This document shows positions 21,661 to 33,079 of a stretch of 64,000 nt of DNA, piece after piece. This stretch comes from Botryosphaeria dothidea. Taxonomy: Eukaryota; Ascomycota; Dothideomycetes; Botryosphaeriales; Botryosphaeriaceae. The stretch is taken from positions 3,472,001 through 3,536,000 of the forward strand of contig WWBZ02000073.1 in assembly GCA_011503125.2 (NCBI GenBank), in the 5' to 3' direction. The notes beneath the pieces were generated by a model. That model made no database searches. It was not told the DNA's origin and saw nothing but the letters and a program-made list of their open reading frames with translations. A program made the translations under genes and the position numbers. The stretch's first letter is position 1; each line of letters starts with the position of its first letter.

Positions 21661-23411
21661 AATGAGGATGGTGTGAAGTGCAAGAAATAACCAAAACCGT
21701 GTTCATCGACGAAGAGTCCGGTCCATGAATGCGTGCATAAATAGGGAAAGACAAAAGAGTACGGTCCCGTTAGTGCCAAGAACGAAGGGCGTGGTATCGA
21801 CTGGCAGGGCGTAGGATTGACTAGCAGGGCGCTGGCGTCCCTGAGATAAGTTGCGGCCCCCACAAGTGCGGGGTACAAATGCATTCCACGTCCGTTTAAG
21901 GGGCAACTGAATCGCCCGTTGTTAGCGCTTACCGTCGAAACGGACACACTTTATGATCTACGATCGGCTGATTTGACGAGTATATAAATATCATGGTCAT
22001 AGATCACATCAGCGATGTACTGTTTGTGCAATGCACTGCTGACGGTCTCTCAAATTTACAACGTGTTCTGAACGGTGCTTTTGAAGAGCTTGGACTTCAA
22101 AACTCATGCCGATTGACATGTTGTAGGACCTTGACAGGCTTCGAGGAGGAGTGTCGAACTTAGCTAGTCTTGGATCCGTTTGGCTATGAATCTAATCTGC
22201 CCAATGACTCAATAGATATGTGTTCGTGAAAGGGTCTTTAAGTACATTAAGTGTAAATACGTATCGGAGAACTCATGGGAAGCAGTAGAACATTACATGA
22301 GTTCCGAAGAGTTCCAAAAGTCTTTCTTCTTTTAATTTCTGGAAACACTCGTTATAGAGATCTATAAATTTCTGATGCATCGTATAATACGTTTGCTTTT
22401 CTTAGGACTTATACCGATGAAGTTGGCTCCCCATTGTGGAATATGTAATGGTTAGCACTTGCCCTGTAGCCGATACGGAGCTTCAGCAGCGCAGATCAAA
22501 TCTTAAATGAATGCTTTTCAGACCTCTCCAATTCAATTGTCTGGTTTTGGAGGGGCTCTGCCTTGCATTTCCAGTGCATTCGTGCGATTCAGGCGCATCG
22601 TAGTGATATGTTCGAAGGCCAGGAACTGATGGTTCGCAAAGAAACGCATTATCGGTCAGATGTAGTAACTAAGAAAAATAACAGAAGAAAGACAGAGGTG
22701 GGATGTTGACTACGTTTAGACGGGACATTTTGCTGCGCGATGGTCAGGTGCCCCACATTTCGAGGCTGCTGCCTGGAATCCGGAACACAAAGTTTTACGA
22801 TGTGCAGGGGGAAAGCACCTCCTTTTCCCGAAAGATAATGCCGCAGCTTTCACTTGACCGTCATACGAGGAGCGCCAGAATAAGCAGATCCCGCTCAGGG
22901 CGGGTCGACCTTCGCCTGGTTGGCTGGCAGATGGAACTTGGCCGGCTGATATGACGAACCCAAGGCCAATGGAGTTTTGGAGGCTCACTTTGAGCTCCGC
23001 AAACCGAAGATCCTTCACCCCGTCTCTTCATGCGCAGGCCGTTTCCCCGCCTGGCCGTTGAAGGATCGTGTCGTGCCTCCTGCCAAGTACTTGATAGGTA
23101 ATATTCCCTTGTCGGCGCTTCGACGGGCGGGCCGTTGGGGGCGGACCGTCAGCCTCTCAGCGCCCCCGAATTTGGCCCCGAGATGTGCAATAGGCTTGCA
23201 TGTGCTACGTGCCGTCGTTTTGAGGCAGAAACAAGGCAATCCGAAGATCGTCCCACCGACTGAATAAAGCCCTGGACCCGCCAATGCGGCATGACTGCTG
23301 AGCCGCATAACCGTATCCATTATAAAGAGCTGGCAGCTGCAAGATGTCACTTTCAGTCTCGGATCCATTGTCACGGTCGCTTTTCCACCCTCTAAAAGCG
23401 GGGAACGCATA
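21661..23411. other. Intergenic region between divergent genes
   Basis: About 1.75 kb between the DHA2 transporter and the P450 at 23412. The stretch from 21950 to 22690 is AT-rich and shows nothing recognisable. An 83-codon ATG frame at 22703-22954 matches nothing I know. A TATA-like sequence (ATTATAAAGAG, about 23320) precedes the P450. Confidence 0.45.
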
Positions 23412-25210
23412 ATGTCACTCAGCCTTGCTCCCTCGCTGGGGGAAATCAGTCCCATTCCAGTACTCGCCACTGCCGCCATTTTAGCAATTATCTACTGCGC
23501 CTTTTTCCTCGATGAAAAGCCGTACGATGGATTTCCCGTTGTTGGGTTGGAAAAGAATGGCCTTTTCAAAATGGCGAAGGCGAGGGCCAATTGGATCGTC
23601 AATGGTTGTCAGATTTTGGAAGCAGGCGCAAAGCAGGTATCTCGTTCCGAGCGAATCAAGACTCACTCAATCCACGGTACTGAACATGCCAGCATCGCGG
23701 TGCTTTTCAAGTTATCACTGCTAGCGGCCCCAAGATTGTGCTCCCAAACCGCTACGCCTTCGAGATCAGAAACAATCCGCACATGGGATTTGGCAAGATA
23801 ATCACCCGCGTAGGTCTGCAGCAAGCAAAATCACAACGTTGATCTTCTGATAGTTCAAGGAATTTTTCTCCTCATATCCGGGATTCGAGCCGTTTGACAC
23901 CCTTAACCAGCACAATGTGATTCAGGACGCAACGAAATACAAACTTACTCAATCGTTAAGTTAGAAGGCCCGGCCACTCTTCAACTGTGAAATCCCGTGA
24001 ACTAAACTTTCCCAGCTCTATTTACAGACGACATCTCACAAGAGGTTTCCAAAATTCTCGAGGAACTGCTGGGAAGTGGTGAAGGTAATTTCTTGCTCGT
24101 TTTGCATCTTCCAAATGCTGACAGTATGGAAAGGATGGACAGAGATTCCCCTTCGCAGCCTCATCGCCCGCGTTATCGGCCAAGCAACTTCCCGCGTCTT
24201 CCTCGGCTCCGAGCTTTCCTGCAACCAGGAATGGCACGAGCTATGCCAGACCTATGCTGTTGCTGGATTTGCCGGACAACAAGCAATGCTTTCTTGGTCT
24301 CCGATGCTCCGTCCTCTTGTCTACTGGTTCCTGCCAGAATGCCGAAGACTGCGCGAATTGTCTAAGATTGGGCACCGCGTCATCCAGCCATATATTAATG
24401 CGCACAGGGAGGCTCTTAGGACTGCCGAGAAGGAAGGAAGAGAGCCCCCCAAGTCTGACAATATGATTGGATGGATGGAAGAGGTGGCCAAGGGGAGGAA
24501 GTTCGATATCGCTGATGCCCAAATCATGTTGTCCGTGGCTGCCATTCACACAACGGCGGAAGCAAGCGTCTGGTGGATGGCTGATCTGATCAACCACCCG
24601 GAGTATGCAGACCCTCTCAGAGAGGAGATTGTCTCCGTCCTTGGCAAAGGGGGCTGGCAGAAGAATTCTCTGAACCAGATGATGCTCCATGATAGCTTCA
24701 TCAAGGAATCGCACCGTAGACACATGGTCGATGCTCGTGAGTAATGCCCTGAGACTTCTGCAACCGAGTGCTGGCTGACAAATATCAGTGGTTATGGACC
24801 GTTACGTTGACAAGACTGTCACTCTGTCTGACGGCCTGATTATTCCAGCCGGGAGCGCTCTTATGATTCACGCGACCAACAACCTCGATGAGAATTTGTG
24901 GCCCAACGCAAACGAGTTTGATGCTTACAGATTTGTTAAGCTGCGCTCACAGCCGGGCCAAGAGAGCAAGTACCAGCTCGTGACAACCAGCGCAGAGCAT
25001 CTGGGATTCGGATTAGGGACTCATAGTTGCCCGGGCCGTTTTTTCGCTGCGAACACGATGAAGCTTATGCTGGCCCAATTCGTCATGAAGTACGACTGGA
25101 AGTTTGTGGATGAGAAGCCACAGCTCCGCACTCCCTTCGGATCGAGTGTCTACGTGAATCCGACACTGAAGGTCGTTGCCAAGAGGAGAAAGGAGGAAGT
25201 AAACATCTGA
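23412..25210 (+). CDS. Cytochrome P450 monooxygenase (ent-kaurene oxidase-like fungal type)
   Basis: Six exons: 23412-23636, 23693-23809, 23854-23959 (or starting at 23860), 24016-24084, 24125-24736 and 24789-25210. This gives about 516 residues. Residues 12-33 are a membrane anchor. The text ITASGPKIVLPNRYAFEIRN, the I-helix AIHTTAEAS (about 312), the ExxR (ESHR, about 367-370) and the heme loop FGLGTHSCPGRFFA (Cys about 457) are typical of the fungal group that includes gibberellin and other terpenoid P450s. After ExxR the usual proline is replaced (RHM). The fourth intron is only 40 bp. All core motifs are intact. Substrate unknown. Confidence 0.86.
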
Positions 25211-25741
25211 TCGGAAATTGGCACCTCGGCCACAGGGAAATTCTGTTCTAAATGGCAGATGAATCAGAAGGGCTAAGCCTTGCAACCACTTTAATGCTTA
25301 CATGTGGCGGATCTGCGCGGGTTTCTCAGATGATATTGGACTCCTTCCACCTGCAGCAGACTCTTAAGTTCCCCAGCAGCAAATGGTAATCACTAAATAT
25401 GTTCCTGTCTGTCTCGCCATTTGTACCTTCATGACAAAGCTGGAAGTTTGATCTGATACGGATACTTTGGAAAGTCTACAAAATCACTTTAACGCTAATA
25501 CCGAGAGGGTACAGCTGACGTAAACATGTCGTGAAACCTTCTCTGCCATATTGGGTCGTAGCGCTGCAACCATCGACATTCGCATCGGTGGGCCTTCTGT
25601 GTGAGGGAATTTGACTTGGAATCTTCCGAAATGCAACTGACCGAACGAAATAGGGATAACAGATCTACAAGACATCTCTCATTCAGGATGTGAAGGTGTC
25701 TGGCGACAGGGAAAGATAGAAGCTTCATACAAACATCACCC
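25211..25741. other. Intergenic, no supported gene
   Basis: About 530 bp after the P450. I see no coding signal. It may contain the lost N-terminal part of the GH79 relic that follows. Confidence 0.4.
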
Positions 25742-26985
25742 TTGGTCGGCTCTGGGTAGAATCATTGGCTGGATTCCCAGCCCAGGTCACAAAGTGTACT
25801 ACGCAGGTTTCGCTTGCCCGTCATAGTCCAGAAAATACCGTTGGGTTTATTCTGTACTGCATCAACGTCTTGCCCAAGGCTATCACACAGCTTGACACGA
25901 TTGAGATTGGAAACGAGCCAGACCTCTACCTAAGCTAAAGGCATCGAAGCCTGATAGGGACTCGGACTTTGGGCCGGAGAACTACACAGCGGAATGGGTT
26001 GAATATGCACGGTGGATCACAGCAAACGTCATAGAGCTGGGCGGTAACTCTACCTGGTTCCAGTACCTGACGTTCTCATCCTCGGTAGAAGGTTCTTGAT
26101 CAGTGTATCATAAACCTCCACTTAATCTATCGAACATTATGGCTGATTTCAGTTCGTCGAGAGGGGACATTCCTTCAGAGCATCATAAGGGTGTCCGGCC
26201 ATTCATTAACATTGTCTCCCTCCAACAGTTCGTCTGCCCCGTCTCCTAAACCATTATGACCTTTCGTGGAGCTGACCTATCCACGCAGCTGCCAAGCACA
26301 CTCCGGCATCTCCTGCTCCAAATTCATTTACTGCCTCCTCAATCACAGCCTGATGGCTTCCATCCTCTTTGCCAAAGTCTCCCCTACCATCGACTTCCTC
26401 CACGGCTTCTTCCGGCCGCCATCCGGCATCCCACTCGTCCTGGGCGAGATAGGGTCCAAGCTGGGCGGCGACACATCGATGACCAACACGATCAGCGCGG
26501 CGCTGTGGCCCACCGACCTCCTACTCTACTCATCGAGCTTCGGCGCGCGCAGCATGGCGATGCAGCTGGGCGACGGCTTCGAGATCGCTGCATGGCAGCC
26601 GCACGACATCCTGTCCAGCAACGGGACAGTGGTGAAGGAGCAGGAGGAGCAGGCTGGTTCCTACGGGATGGCCTTTGCGGCAGATTTTGTAGGGAAGGGG
26701 GCGGATTTTTATGACTTCAAGGTGCACAGACTCGTGGAGAGGGAAGGCCTGGCGGTGTATGCGGGGTACAGGTAGGGGATGTCGGCGAACGTTGCCGTAA
26801 TTCATTTGGGCGTGCGGGCCGCGGATGAGACCGCACAAAGCGCACCACGGAAAGTCTTGCTGAAAAATCTCGATGACGGGGTCAAGAGGGTCAGAGAGAA
26901 GAAGCTAGCGGCGGTGGGTCGTACGGAAACGACGGAAGGGATTAATCGAGCTGAAAAGCGGTGGACGGATGCAGATGGACTTTAG
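25742..26985 (+). pseudogene. Decayed GH79 (beta-glucuronidase-like) glycoside hydrolase
   Basis: Pieces of a GH79 protein lie in order but in different frames. Frame one, ending at 25938, has ITQLDTIEIGNEPDLYLS with the acid/base Glu (codon 25915-25917). A second frame (25959-26094) has DFGPENYTAEWVEYARWI. A third (26266-26775) has IPLVLGEIGSKLGG with the nucleophile Glu, then ISAALWPTDLLLYSSS and FEIAAWQPHDI. A single TAG at 26773 interrupts this last frame, after which the same frame runs on (GVKRVREKKLAAVG) to 26985, the usual C-terminal beta domain. Some gaps may be introns, but the frame change after GNEPDLY and the internal TAG show decay. The family removes glucuronic acid units from polysaccharides or proteoglycans. 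Confidence 0.72.
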
Positions 26986-27958
26986 GAGACAATTAAGAAG
27001 TGTCGGATGTCAGGAACGGAACGGTTGTTGGTGAGGTTTTTATCACAGCTTCGGAGGCTTTGACTGTCGAGATGCTTAGGACTTGAATCGTGGGAGAGAG
27101 TTGCTTCAGGCCTCCTTTTAATTCCGCTTCGCTCTCATCTTTTGCGATTAGAGGTGCTCTACACATCTTAAAGGATGAGAGCGTTCAAATATACGGAAAT
27201 GCGGTGAAAAAATCGCAGACGGCAGCTTAACCGGCTTCTGAGGGGCGGTTCAGTCTGAAACCGGACGCTCTTCGGACCGCATAGTTTGACCGCCATGGAA
27301 GTACAAATTGCCGGTGGTCAGACCGAAGGATTGTCTTCAATCTCATCAGTAACATGCAGGGGACGAATAGAATCGTGTACTTCAAAAGAGTAGACACGGC
27401 CCGAAGGACCGAGGGTGCAAGATTCTTTTGTTTCCACAGTGTCTCCACTCAGATGCTTGGCACAAAGCTTCTCGCCATAAGGCAACGTATTCCAGACAAG
27501 TCGGAGACCAGGGAACGCGCGGAGTTTTTGTGGGCCTCTCCCTAGAGGCAACCAGCCCATCCCCAGCTTTACACGTGGGCATCCCTTAAATTTTTATGGC
27601 CCTGCCGCATGCTCTCCCAGCTATGGGAACCAGAAGAATCACAATGGCTCGTGCACGCCGGTCCTACTTAGCAGCCGCCTTAGCCATGTTTCGTTCTTAA
27701 GGCATCATTTTGCGTGATCACACAATTGTATCGCGCGAGCCCGCCTCGTAAAGCTTCTCGTTGAAAAGCCTGTCCCCTCCACGGTACATGACTTTGACCG
27801 GTACTTCCTCTCTTCGCCTCTTCTTAAGCTGCATCGTCCAGGACTCCTCTCGCAAGCCATTTGTTCTACAGCTTCGATCCGTGGAAAAGATACTTGGCCT
27901 TGAATTTTTCCTCGAGGACCCTGAATCTCGGCATTCCCCAACAAAGAAACCCACCGCC
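26986..27958. other. Intergenic region, no supported gene
   Basis: About 970 bp. Short frames on the minus strand (27227-27582) match nothing I recognise. The right end is the promoter and leader of the gene at 27959. Confidence 0.4.
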
Positions 27959-28735
27959 ATGAGCACCGCCGCAGTTGTCGATCACCCGTCCGCCGCGATC
28001 CCCCGCACCAGCGCAAGCACTGCCACATCAGAAAAGGCCCGGCAGGACATACCCCACCAACCACTCAACAGACTGCGGCTCGTCCACGATCTCAACAACC
28101 CGGATGTGCCGGCCTCAGAGATACTTCCAGGCCACATCATCTCCTCGCCGTACCCAGGTCCCACCCACACCCTTGATCTTTCCCGCCTCACTACTCCGTC
28201 TGCTCTCTTCGCTCGCGCTCTGCAAACCCTCACACCGACCTCGGACGATTATGCGACCCAGCCTTACGAGCAAGGGTTTGATTTCCCTGCGCTATTTTCC
28301 GAACTGCGGCGGCTCGTAGCGGAAGACGAGGGACTCGAGTGGCCGCGCACCGATTTCTACGTCGTGGCCTTCCGGAGCGTGCTGAAGGAGGAACTCGACC
28401 GGCAGCGCCTGGGGCTACTGGATGAAAAGAGTCACGAGGAGGCGGTCGAGAGCGGCGGGTTGTTGAAGTATTGGTTCGGCGTGCCGGATGGGGAGAGGAG
28501 GAATCTTGCGACGTGTAAGTTTCCCATTGCTTGGTCTGCAATTGTACTGATGCCGGTTTGATGTGTAGGCTTCTGGCATTCGAGGCAGAATGCGGCAGAC
28601 GGAGGAAGGGGCCCGTGGCACAAGCAAGCGAGGGGAGCAGCAATCATGTACGAGACCATCAGGTTCGAGACGAGGCGACTGACTGTGGAGGAGGGCGTCG
28701 GTGGGTGGTCATGGGAAGACTGGAAGGACAAATAA
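27959..28735 (+). CDS. Conserved fungal protein, possibly UPF0643 family
   Basis: Exons 27959-28514 and 28569-28735 with a 54-bp intron (GTAAGT...GTAG) give 240 residues. The start chosen is the first ATG (MSTAAVVDHPS). The upstream open frame has no ATG before it except one in a weak context at about 27788. The body contains FYVVAFRSVLKEELDRQRL, HEEAVESGGLLKYWFGVPD and, across the splice, RRNLATCFWHSRQNA followed by HKQARGAAIMYETI. I associate this pattern with the uncharacterised UPF0643 family, from memory and with limited certainty. The conserved Trp, His and Arg residues would suit a small enzyme fold (acyl-transferase-like). No signal peptide or membrane segment. Confidence 0.72.
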
Positions 28736-29001
28736 GCAAGAGACAATGTTAAAGATCGAATCGGGAGGGTAAAGGCGTAGGCGTTTCTGTGTTTCAGCGG
28801 GGCTTCCTGGCGTAGCACTTCTCCGGGTATTTGCGGCGTGCGGACACTAGTAGGATCAGATCTATAATGACATTCTTTTAAAAGAGTATACAAAGTTGCA
28901 ATAGATCTACTTGCCTAGAAACACTTCCACATATGATCCTTCATTTCATTAGTTTACGCATATCTCAAATTGTTCTCGGCCGTTTCCTTGCCGGCTTCTT
29001 A

Positions 29002-31162
29002 CTACAGCGACCGCTCTCTAATAAAAAGTCCCAGGACGGTCCCCACAACCGAGAGTGCAATAGACATTCCTGTAACACCGTTAGTTGCTAATCTATTAAT
29101 TGGGAAAAGTGCTTACCATAGGTCCCTTTGAATCCCAGAACGTAGACGTGAATGATCTTCTCTTTAATTGGTCCTTGTAGATGTTGGATGAACCCGATGT
29201 CTTCGAGGCATCGTCGAATAAACTCATCCCGATTCGGGGCGTCCCCTGCAACAACTTCCTGCAAGCCATGGCGCACAACCGTTTGAATGATGGCAGAGCT
29301 GGCAGCCGTGCCGATGAGTGAACCGACTGAGAGAGAGAAATACATGCTTGCACTACCGATGGCCACCAGCGAAGGAGCAATCGAGGCGGTCAAAGCAATG
29401 AATAGCGCAGATGAAGCCATACCGGTGCCGAATCCGCTGAATCGAGTATCAGTTTAAGGTCGCCACGAACAGGAGAACTGAAGAGCACTTACCCTGGAAT
29501 GATGTAGCCGCTCTCCCAGATATTGGTATGACCGTTCCAACGCAAGAGCATGAGCAGGTAACTCACCGAGGTGAAAGACGTGCCCACAGTAACCAGAGTC
29601 TTGTACCTCCCCGACCGACCAATGATTGCACCACTTACTAGCGTGCTGACAGTATTCCCCATCACGGCTGGAAGGAGGTGTGCACCCGCTCTCGTTGAGT
29701 TTGCTGCCGCGGTAACTTGAAAGTAGAGCGGAACCGTAAACATCATGCTGGATTGTGCACCGATCTGTAGCGCAAAAACCACGGAACTTATGACAAAGCT
29801 TTTCTGTCGGAAGAGTTCAAGTGGAAACACCGGTTCTGTTGCCCTCCTTTCAGCTTGGACGAAGAGAGCACCCGTAACCACAGCCGATCCACAGAGGATG
29901 AACATGAGAGGGTGCGACCAGGCAATTTTCTGACCACCAAGCTCCAAGGGAAACATTACCAGCAGGACGGTGGAGGCAAGCGTTATTGAACCGGCGAAAT
30001 CAAGGCGAGAGAATGGCTTCCGTTTGTCTTCGGGTCCGTCTGACTCAAGCAAGGATAATGGAGGTATATTCGCGGGAACGAGAAACCAAGCGAGAATAGT
30101 GGCTACCAGCATGATTGGAACTTGGAGAAAAAAGGTCCTAAGGTTGAAAATCAGTCGCTGTTGCAATGGTAACACGTGCAACACTCACCATCTCCAGCCA
30201 ATTGTGTCCGTGAACCAGCCGCCGACCGGGCCGCCGAGGCATCTTCCAGCTGTCGCAAATATGTTGACATAACTACGCCAGGCTGCAACATCTCGAAGAG
30301 GCACAAGATCTGTAATGGGACTTAGCAAAATCTCCTAAAGCTTGAGGGGCATAACAGTAACCTGTGAGTATAATGGATACCAGAGCGCTCATTCCTGTGC
30401 AGCCGATTCCGGAGAGAACACGCCCGAGTATCACAATTCCAAGAGAAGGCGCAAGGCCGCTTCAAGGTGATCAGTATAGGATGAGCAGGTGGGCGCCGTC
30501 GCCGACTTACATAATTCCGCTTGTTTCGGGTCAGCCAATGCTCTTTTGAAACACCCAAAGCTAAGCCACTTACCAGCCTATGGTGAACAGAACGTATGTG
30601 GTAAGAAGGACATGTTTGCGTCCAAAGATGTCTGAAAGCTTTCCAATCTGGAACATCATCAGCAAGGTACGGATGACTTTATCGATTCAGATCTGCTCAC
30701 CAACGGTTGTGCGGTCGTCGCCGCCAGTCCGAAGCTGACAAAGATCCAACTGGAGTTTGATAGATCATAGAACTCGGATGCAATCAGAGCATGCGTTGCA
30801 AGCACGATAGAGAAATCGGCGTTGGAAATGAAAACACCTGAAAGTCGTATCGGTGAGTGTTGCGGGGAAAAGATGGAATATGAGTCATGGACCACTGATA
30901 ACGTACCAATTAGGAGAACTGCGAGTATGCTTATGATCTTCTTATGCGACGTCGTTTGGGTGACGTCGTCACTTGAGGATGATTTTCGTAGGGATGCTGC
31001 TTCATCTGTCTCATCATTCCCGAGGTAGGCATGTGGAACAGTTGATAGCAATGGTGCTCTCTCGTCAACATCACTATTTCTTCTTGATCCCAATTTCGAG
31101 CTGGCGGAGGATGAAGAAGACGAAGAAAACGAAGAGGATGCCTTAGATGATAAGAGTGCCAT
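29002..31162 (-). CDS. MFS transporter of the vacuolar basic amino acid / Fnx1 type
   Basis: Nine exons on the minus strand: 31162-30907, 30837-30701, 30647-30574, 30519-30511, 30459-30362, 30309-30189, 30137-29493, 29436-29117 and 29069-29002. They join to 575 residues without a stop. The Ser-rich N-terminus carries an acidic di-leucine-like ERAPLLS, a vacuolar sorting type signal. Then come LIGVFISNADFSIVLATHALI, SDIFGRKHVLL (motif A), and RSYVNIFATAGRCLGGPVGG, typical of the Vba/Fnx1 group that moves basic amino acids into vacuoles; multidrug pumps are an alternative. The fourth exon is only 9 nt, flanked by introns of 54 and 51 bp with GTAAGT donors. Skipping it also keeps the frame. Its inclusion restores the length expected between IGC and GLAPS. 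Confidence 0.85.
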
Positions 31163-31659
31163 GTCGAGTGCGCAAGTAAAGTTGGGAATTCGCTGCAATT
31201 GTGCACTTCGGAGTTGAGGAGTCAGAGAAAAATTCGCGAGGCTGACACCGGTAGGGCTGTGGAAATCTCCGGCTCGACATAAGGCTCCGGTGTCGTTTAC
31301 GGAAGACCGGGTGGATACGGCGTCGATGGCGTGCTTGTTCGCTGAATGCACGCAAACCCCGCATAATGGGTCAGAGATTGCTTACAGCAACAACATGAAA
31401 GGTGATCTCACAACAGATATCCTGGAAGCTTGTTAATCCGACGCCAAACTCTACGATGTCAAGTCAAACGCTCGCAAGTATGAATGATCGCCTCAAGCGC
31501 GCAATGATCGCAGTCTCGGAGATCAAAGATCTCAGTGGCGTATCATCTTTTCTATAAAAGTTCTATTCGAAAACAAGACGATGTTGATTAAAGACATAGG
31601 CTTCGGCGATCCCCGAAGCGATTTCAGCGCTAATCCAGACTCTATAAATCCTAGGCTTC

Positions 31660-31832
31660 TATCTTAGTGACTAATCCCGTATGTGCCGTATTCCCTACGC
31701 CCGGGATTCCCGTACGGGATCCGTGGTTGTGCGGCTCTGCTAGCTTTGTAGGAATTCGGCCCTCACGGTACTTCCTGTACAGAATTCCCGCCCTTAGGGT
31801 CATAAAGCCCATGCATCCTGGGATTCTTAACA
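31660..31832. repeat. LTR relic of the C-type Ty3/gypsy family
   Basis: The sequence from about 31660 to TTAACA at 31832 resembles the last part of the LTR-like block at 49100-49393: CCCGTACGGGAT, then a ...GCGGCTCTGCT step and the end ...GGGATTCTTAACA (compare GGGGTTCGTAACA). It abuts and truncates the AAA-ATPase fragment. The left boundary is uncertain. Confidence 0.55.
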
Positions 31833-32175
31833 TAGTGTACTTTCTAGAGTGTCCGCCTTTTCCCGAATCTTACGTAGCCTTTGTATATGCTCAACAAGCA
31901 GCGGACTATTCATTGAGGCAGCAAGGAGCCGTGAAGTCTTTACCATATTTTTGATTTCTCTGCCATTTAATTTCCACTCTGCAAGCTTCTCAACATCTTC
32001 ATCAGTAATTCTAATCTGTTTGGGAGGGACGCGATCTAAAAATGTCTTCCAGATTGATCGGCGTGCTGTCGAGTCCAAGTCCTCGAAAGGTAAAATGAGA
32101 TCCAAGCGTGACTTAAAAGCGGGGTCAATAGCCGTATAGCGGTTGGTGGTCACAAAGAGAATCCCTAACTCCTAT
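31827..32175 (-). pseudogene. C-terminal fragment of an AAA+ ATPase
   Basis: The minus strand reads ILFVTTNRYTAIDPAFKSRL (sensor-1 Asn and the Arg-finger region), followed by ITDEDVEKLAEWKLNGREIK (sensor-2 type helix region) and a basic tail. This is the distal half of an AAA+ module of the kind found in large fungal AAA proteins. Walker A and B parts are absent: the upstream side ends at about 32175 near an LTR (32237), and the downstream side runs into an LTR relic so that the last residues and the stop come from it. A truncated relic. Confidence 0.7.
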
Positions 32176-32236
32176 GATTGAGTTGAGTTAAGTTGAATTC
32201 ATTTACCCTGACCTATCGCCCTGAGCGATATGCAGG

Positions 32237-32980
32237 TGTAACGGCGGGCCTCTTCCACTAGGCTTCGGAGTCACCTAGCAGGTTCGGGTAACCGAGGGGT
32301 TTACCTTAAATGACAAGTAAAGGGTAAAGGATTGGAACAATGGGCAGTGATCACGTGACAGGCTGGTGCACGGTGTGCGAAAGGCTCGTTACCTCCAATA
32401 GTATTGTATTGGAACTTTGAGTTGACCACGAAGGTCAAAGTACTATCTAATGAGTATGGTTATATATAAGTAGGAAAGCTATGACAATCTATGGATAGTG
32501 GAGGATAGTTGGTATCCTTCGTTATCCAGGTGCGGAGGATAATTATGATCCTTCGTTATCCAGTGGACCCGGTGGGTCTCACGTGACGCGGGCGCTAAAG
32601 CCCATTTTCCGGAATCCGACTTTTGCCTTGATGAGCGGACGATATGTTCGCCATTCTCCTGTCCGTTCCCTGCGTCCCAAGTCGGCTTCCTGGATTCGTG
32701 ATCCTTCCCTAGTGGGCGTTCTTCCCTTACGGGATCTCCGGCTTTGTCGTTACCCTTGGTGTTCGCTGTGTCACGTGGGCGCCGTTCCCGTGTGGGCCAT
32801 AGTTGCTACCTTGCCCAGGTCCGTAGGCGCCGCTTTCCTTTGAGGCTGCTTTTCCCGTGTGGGCGTGCCGACCGTGCGGCCCTATTGCCCGTGAGGTTTC
32901 TTAGCCCCTGGGGTGTTTCCTCCCGTGCGGGCTTTCTACCCGTGGGGTTATAAAGCCCTTGTCCTCTGGGGTTCGTAATA
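32237..32980 (-). repeat. LTR of chromovirus C
   Basis: Begins TGTAACGGCGGGCC, like the LTR of element A, and ends GTTCGTAATA, a CpA-to-TpA form of CGTAACA. The right half is GC-rich and holds repeated CCCGTRYGGG-like palindromes. Mostly free of RIP. The partner LTR is missing. Confidence 0.75.
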
Positions 32981-33079
32981 CTATCCCCCCTCTTAAGGAT
33001 CTTCGGCCCGAAGATTTGTCCGTTCTGTCTATATCTTGGGCTCGTGTTTTCCTATTTTTTTCTTTTCCGGTAACGTTCC

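Noticed and set aside
22703..22954. 83-codon ATG open frame upstream of the second P450
   Set aside because: No domain, and no supporting splice or promoter pattern.
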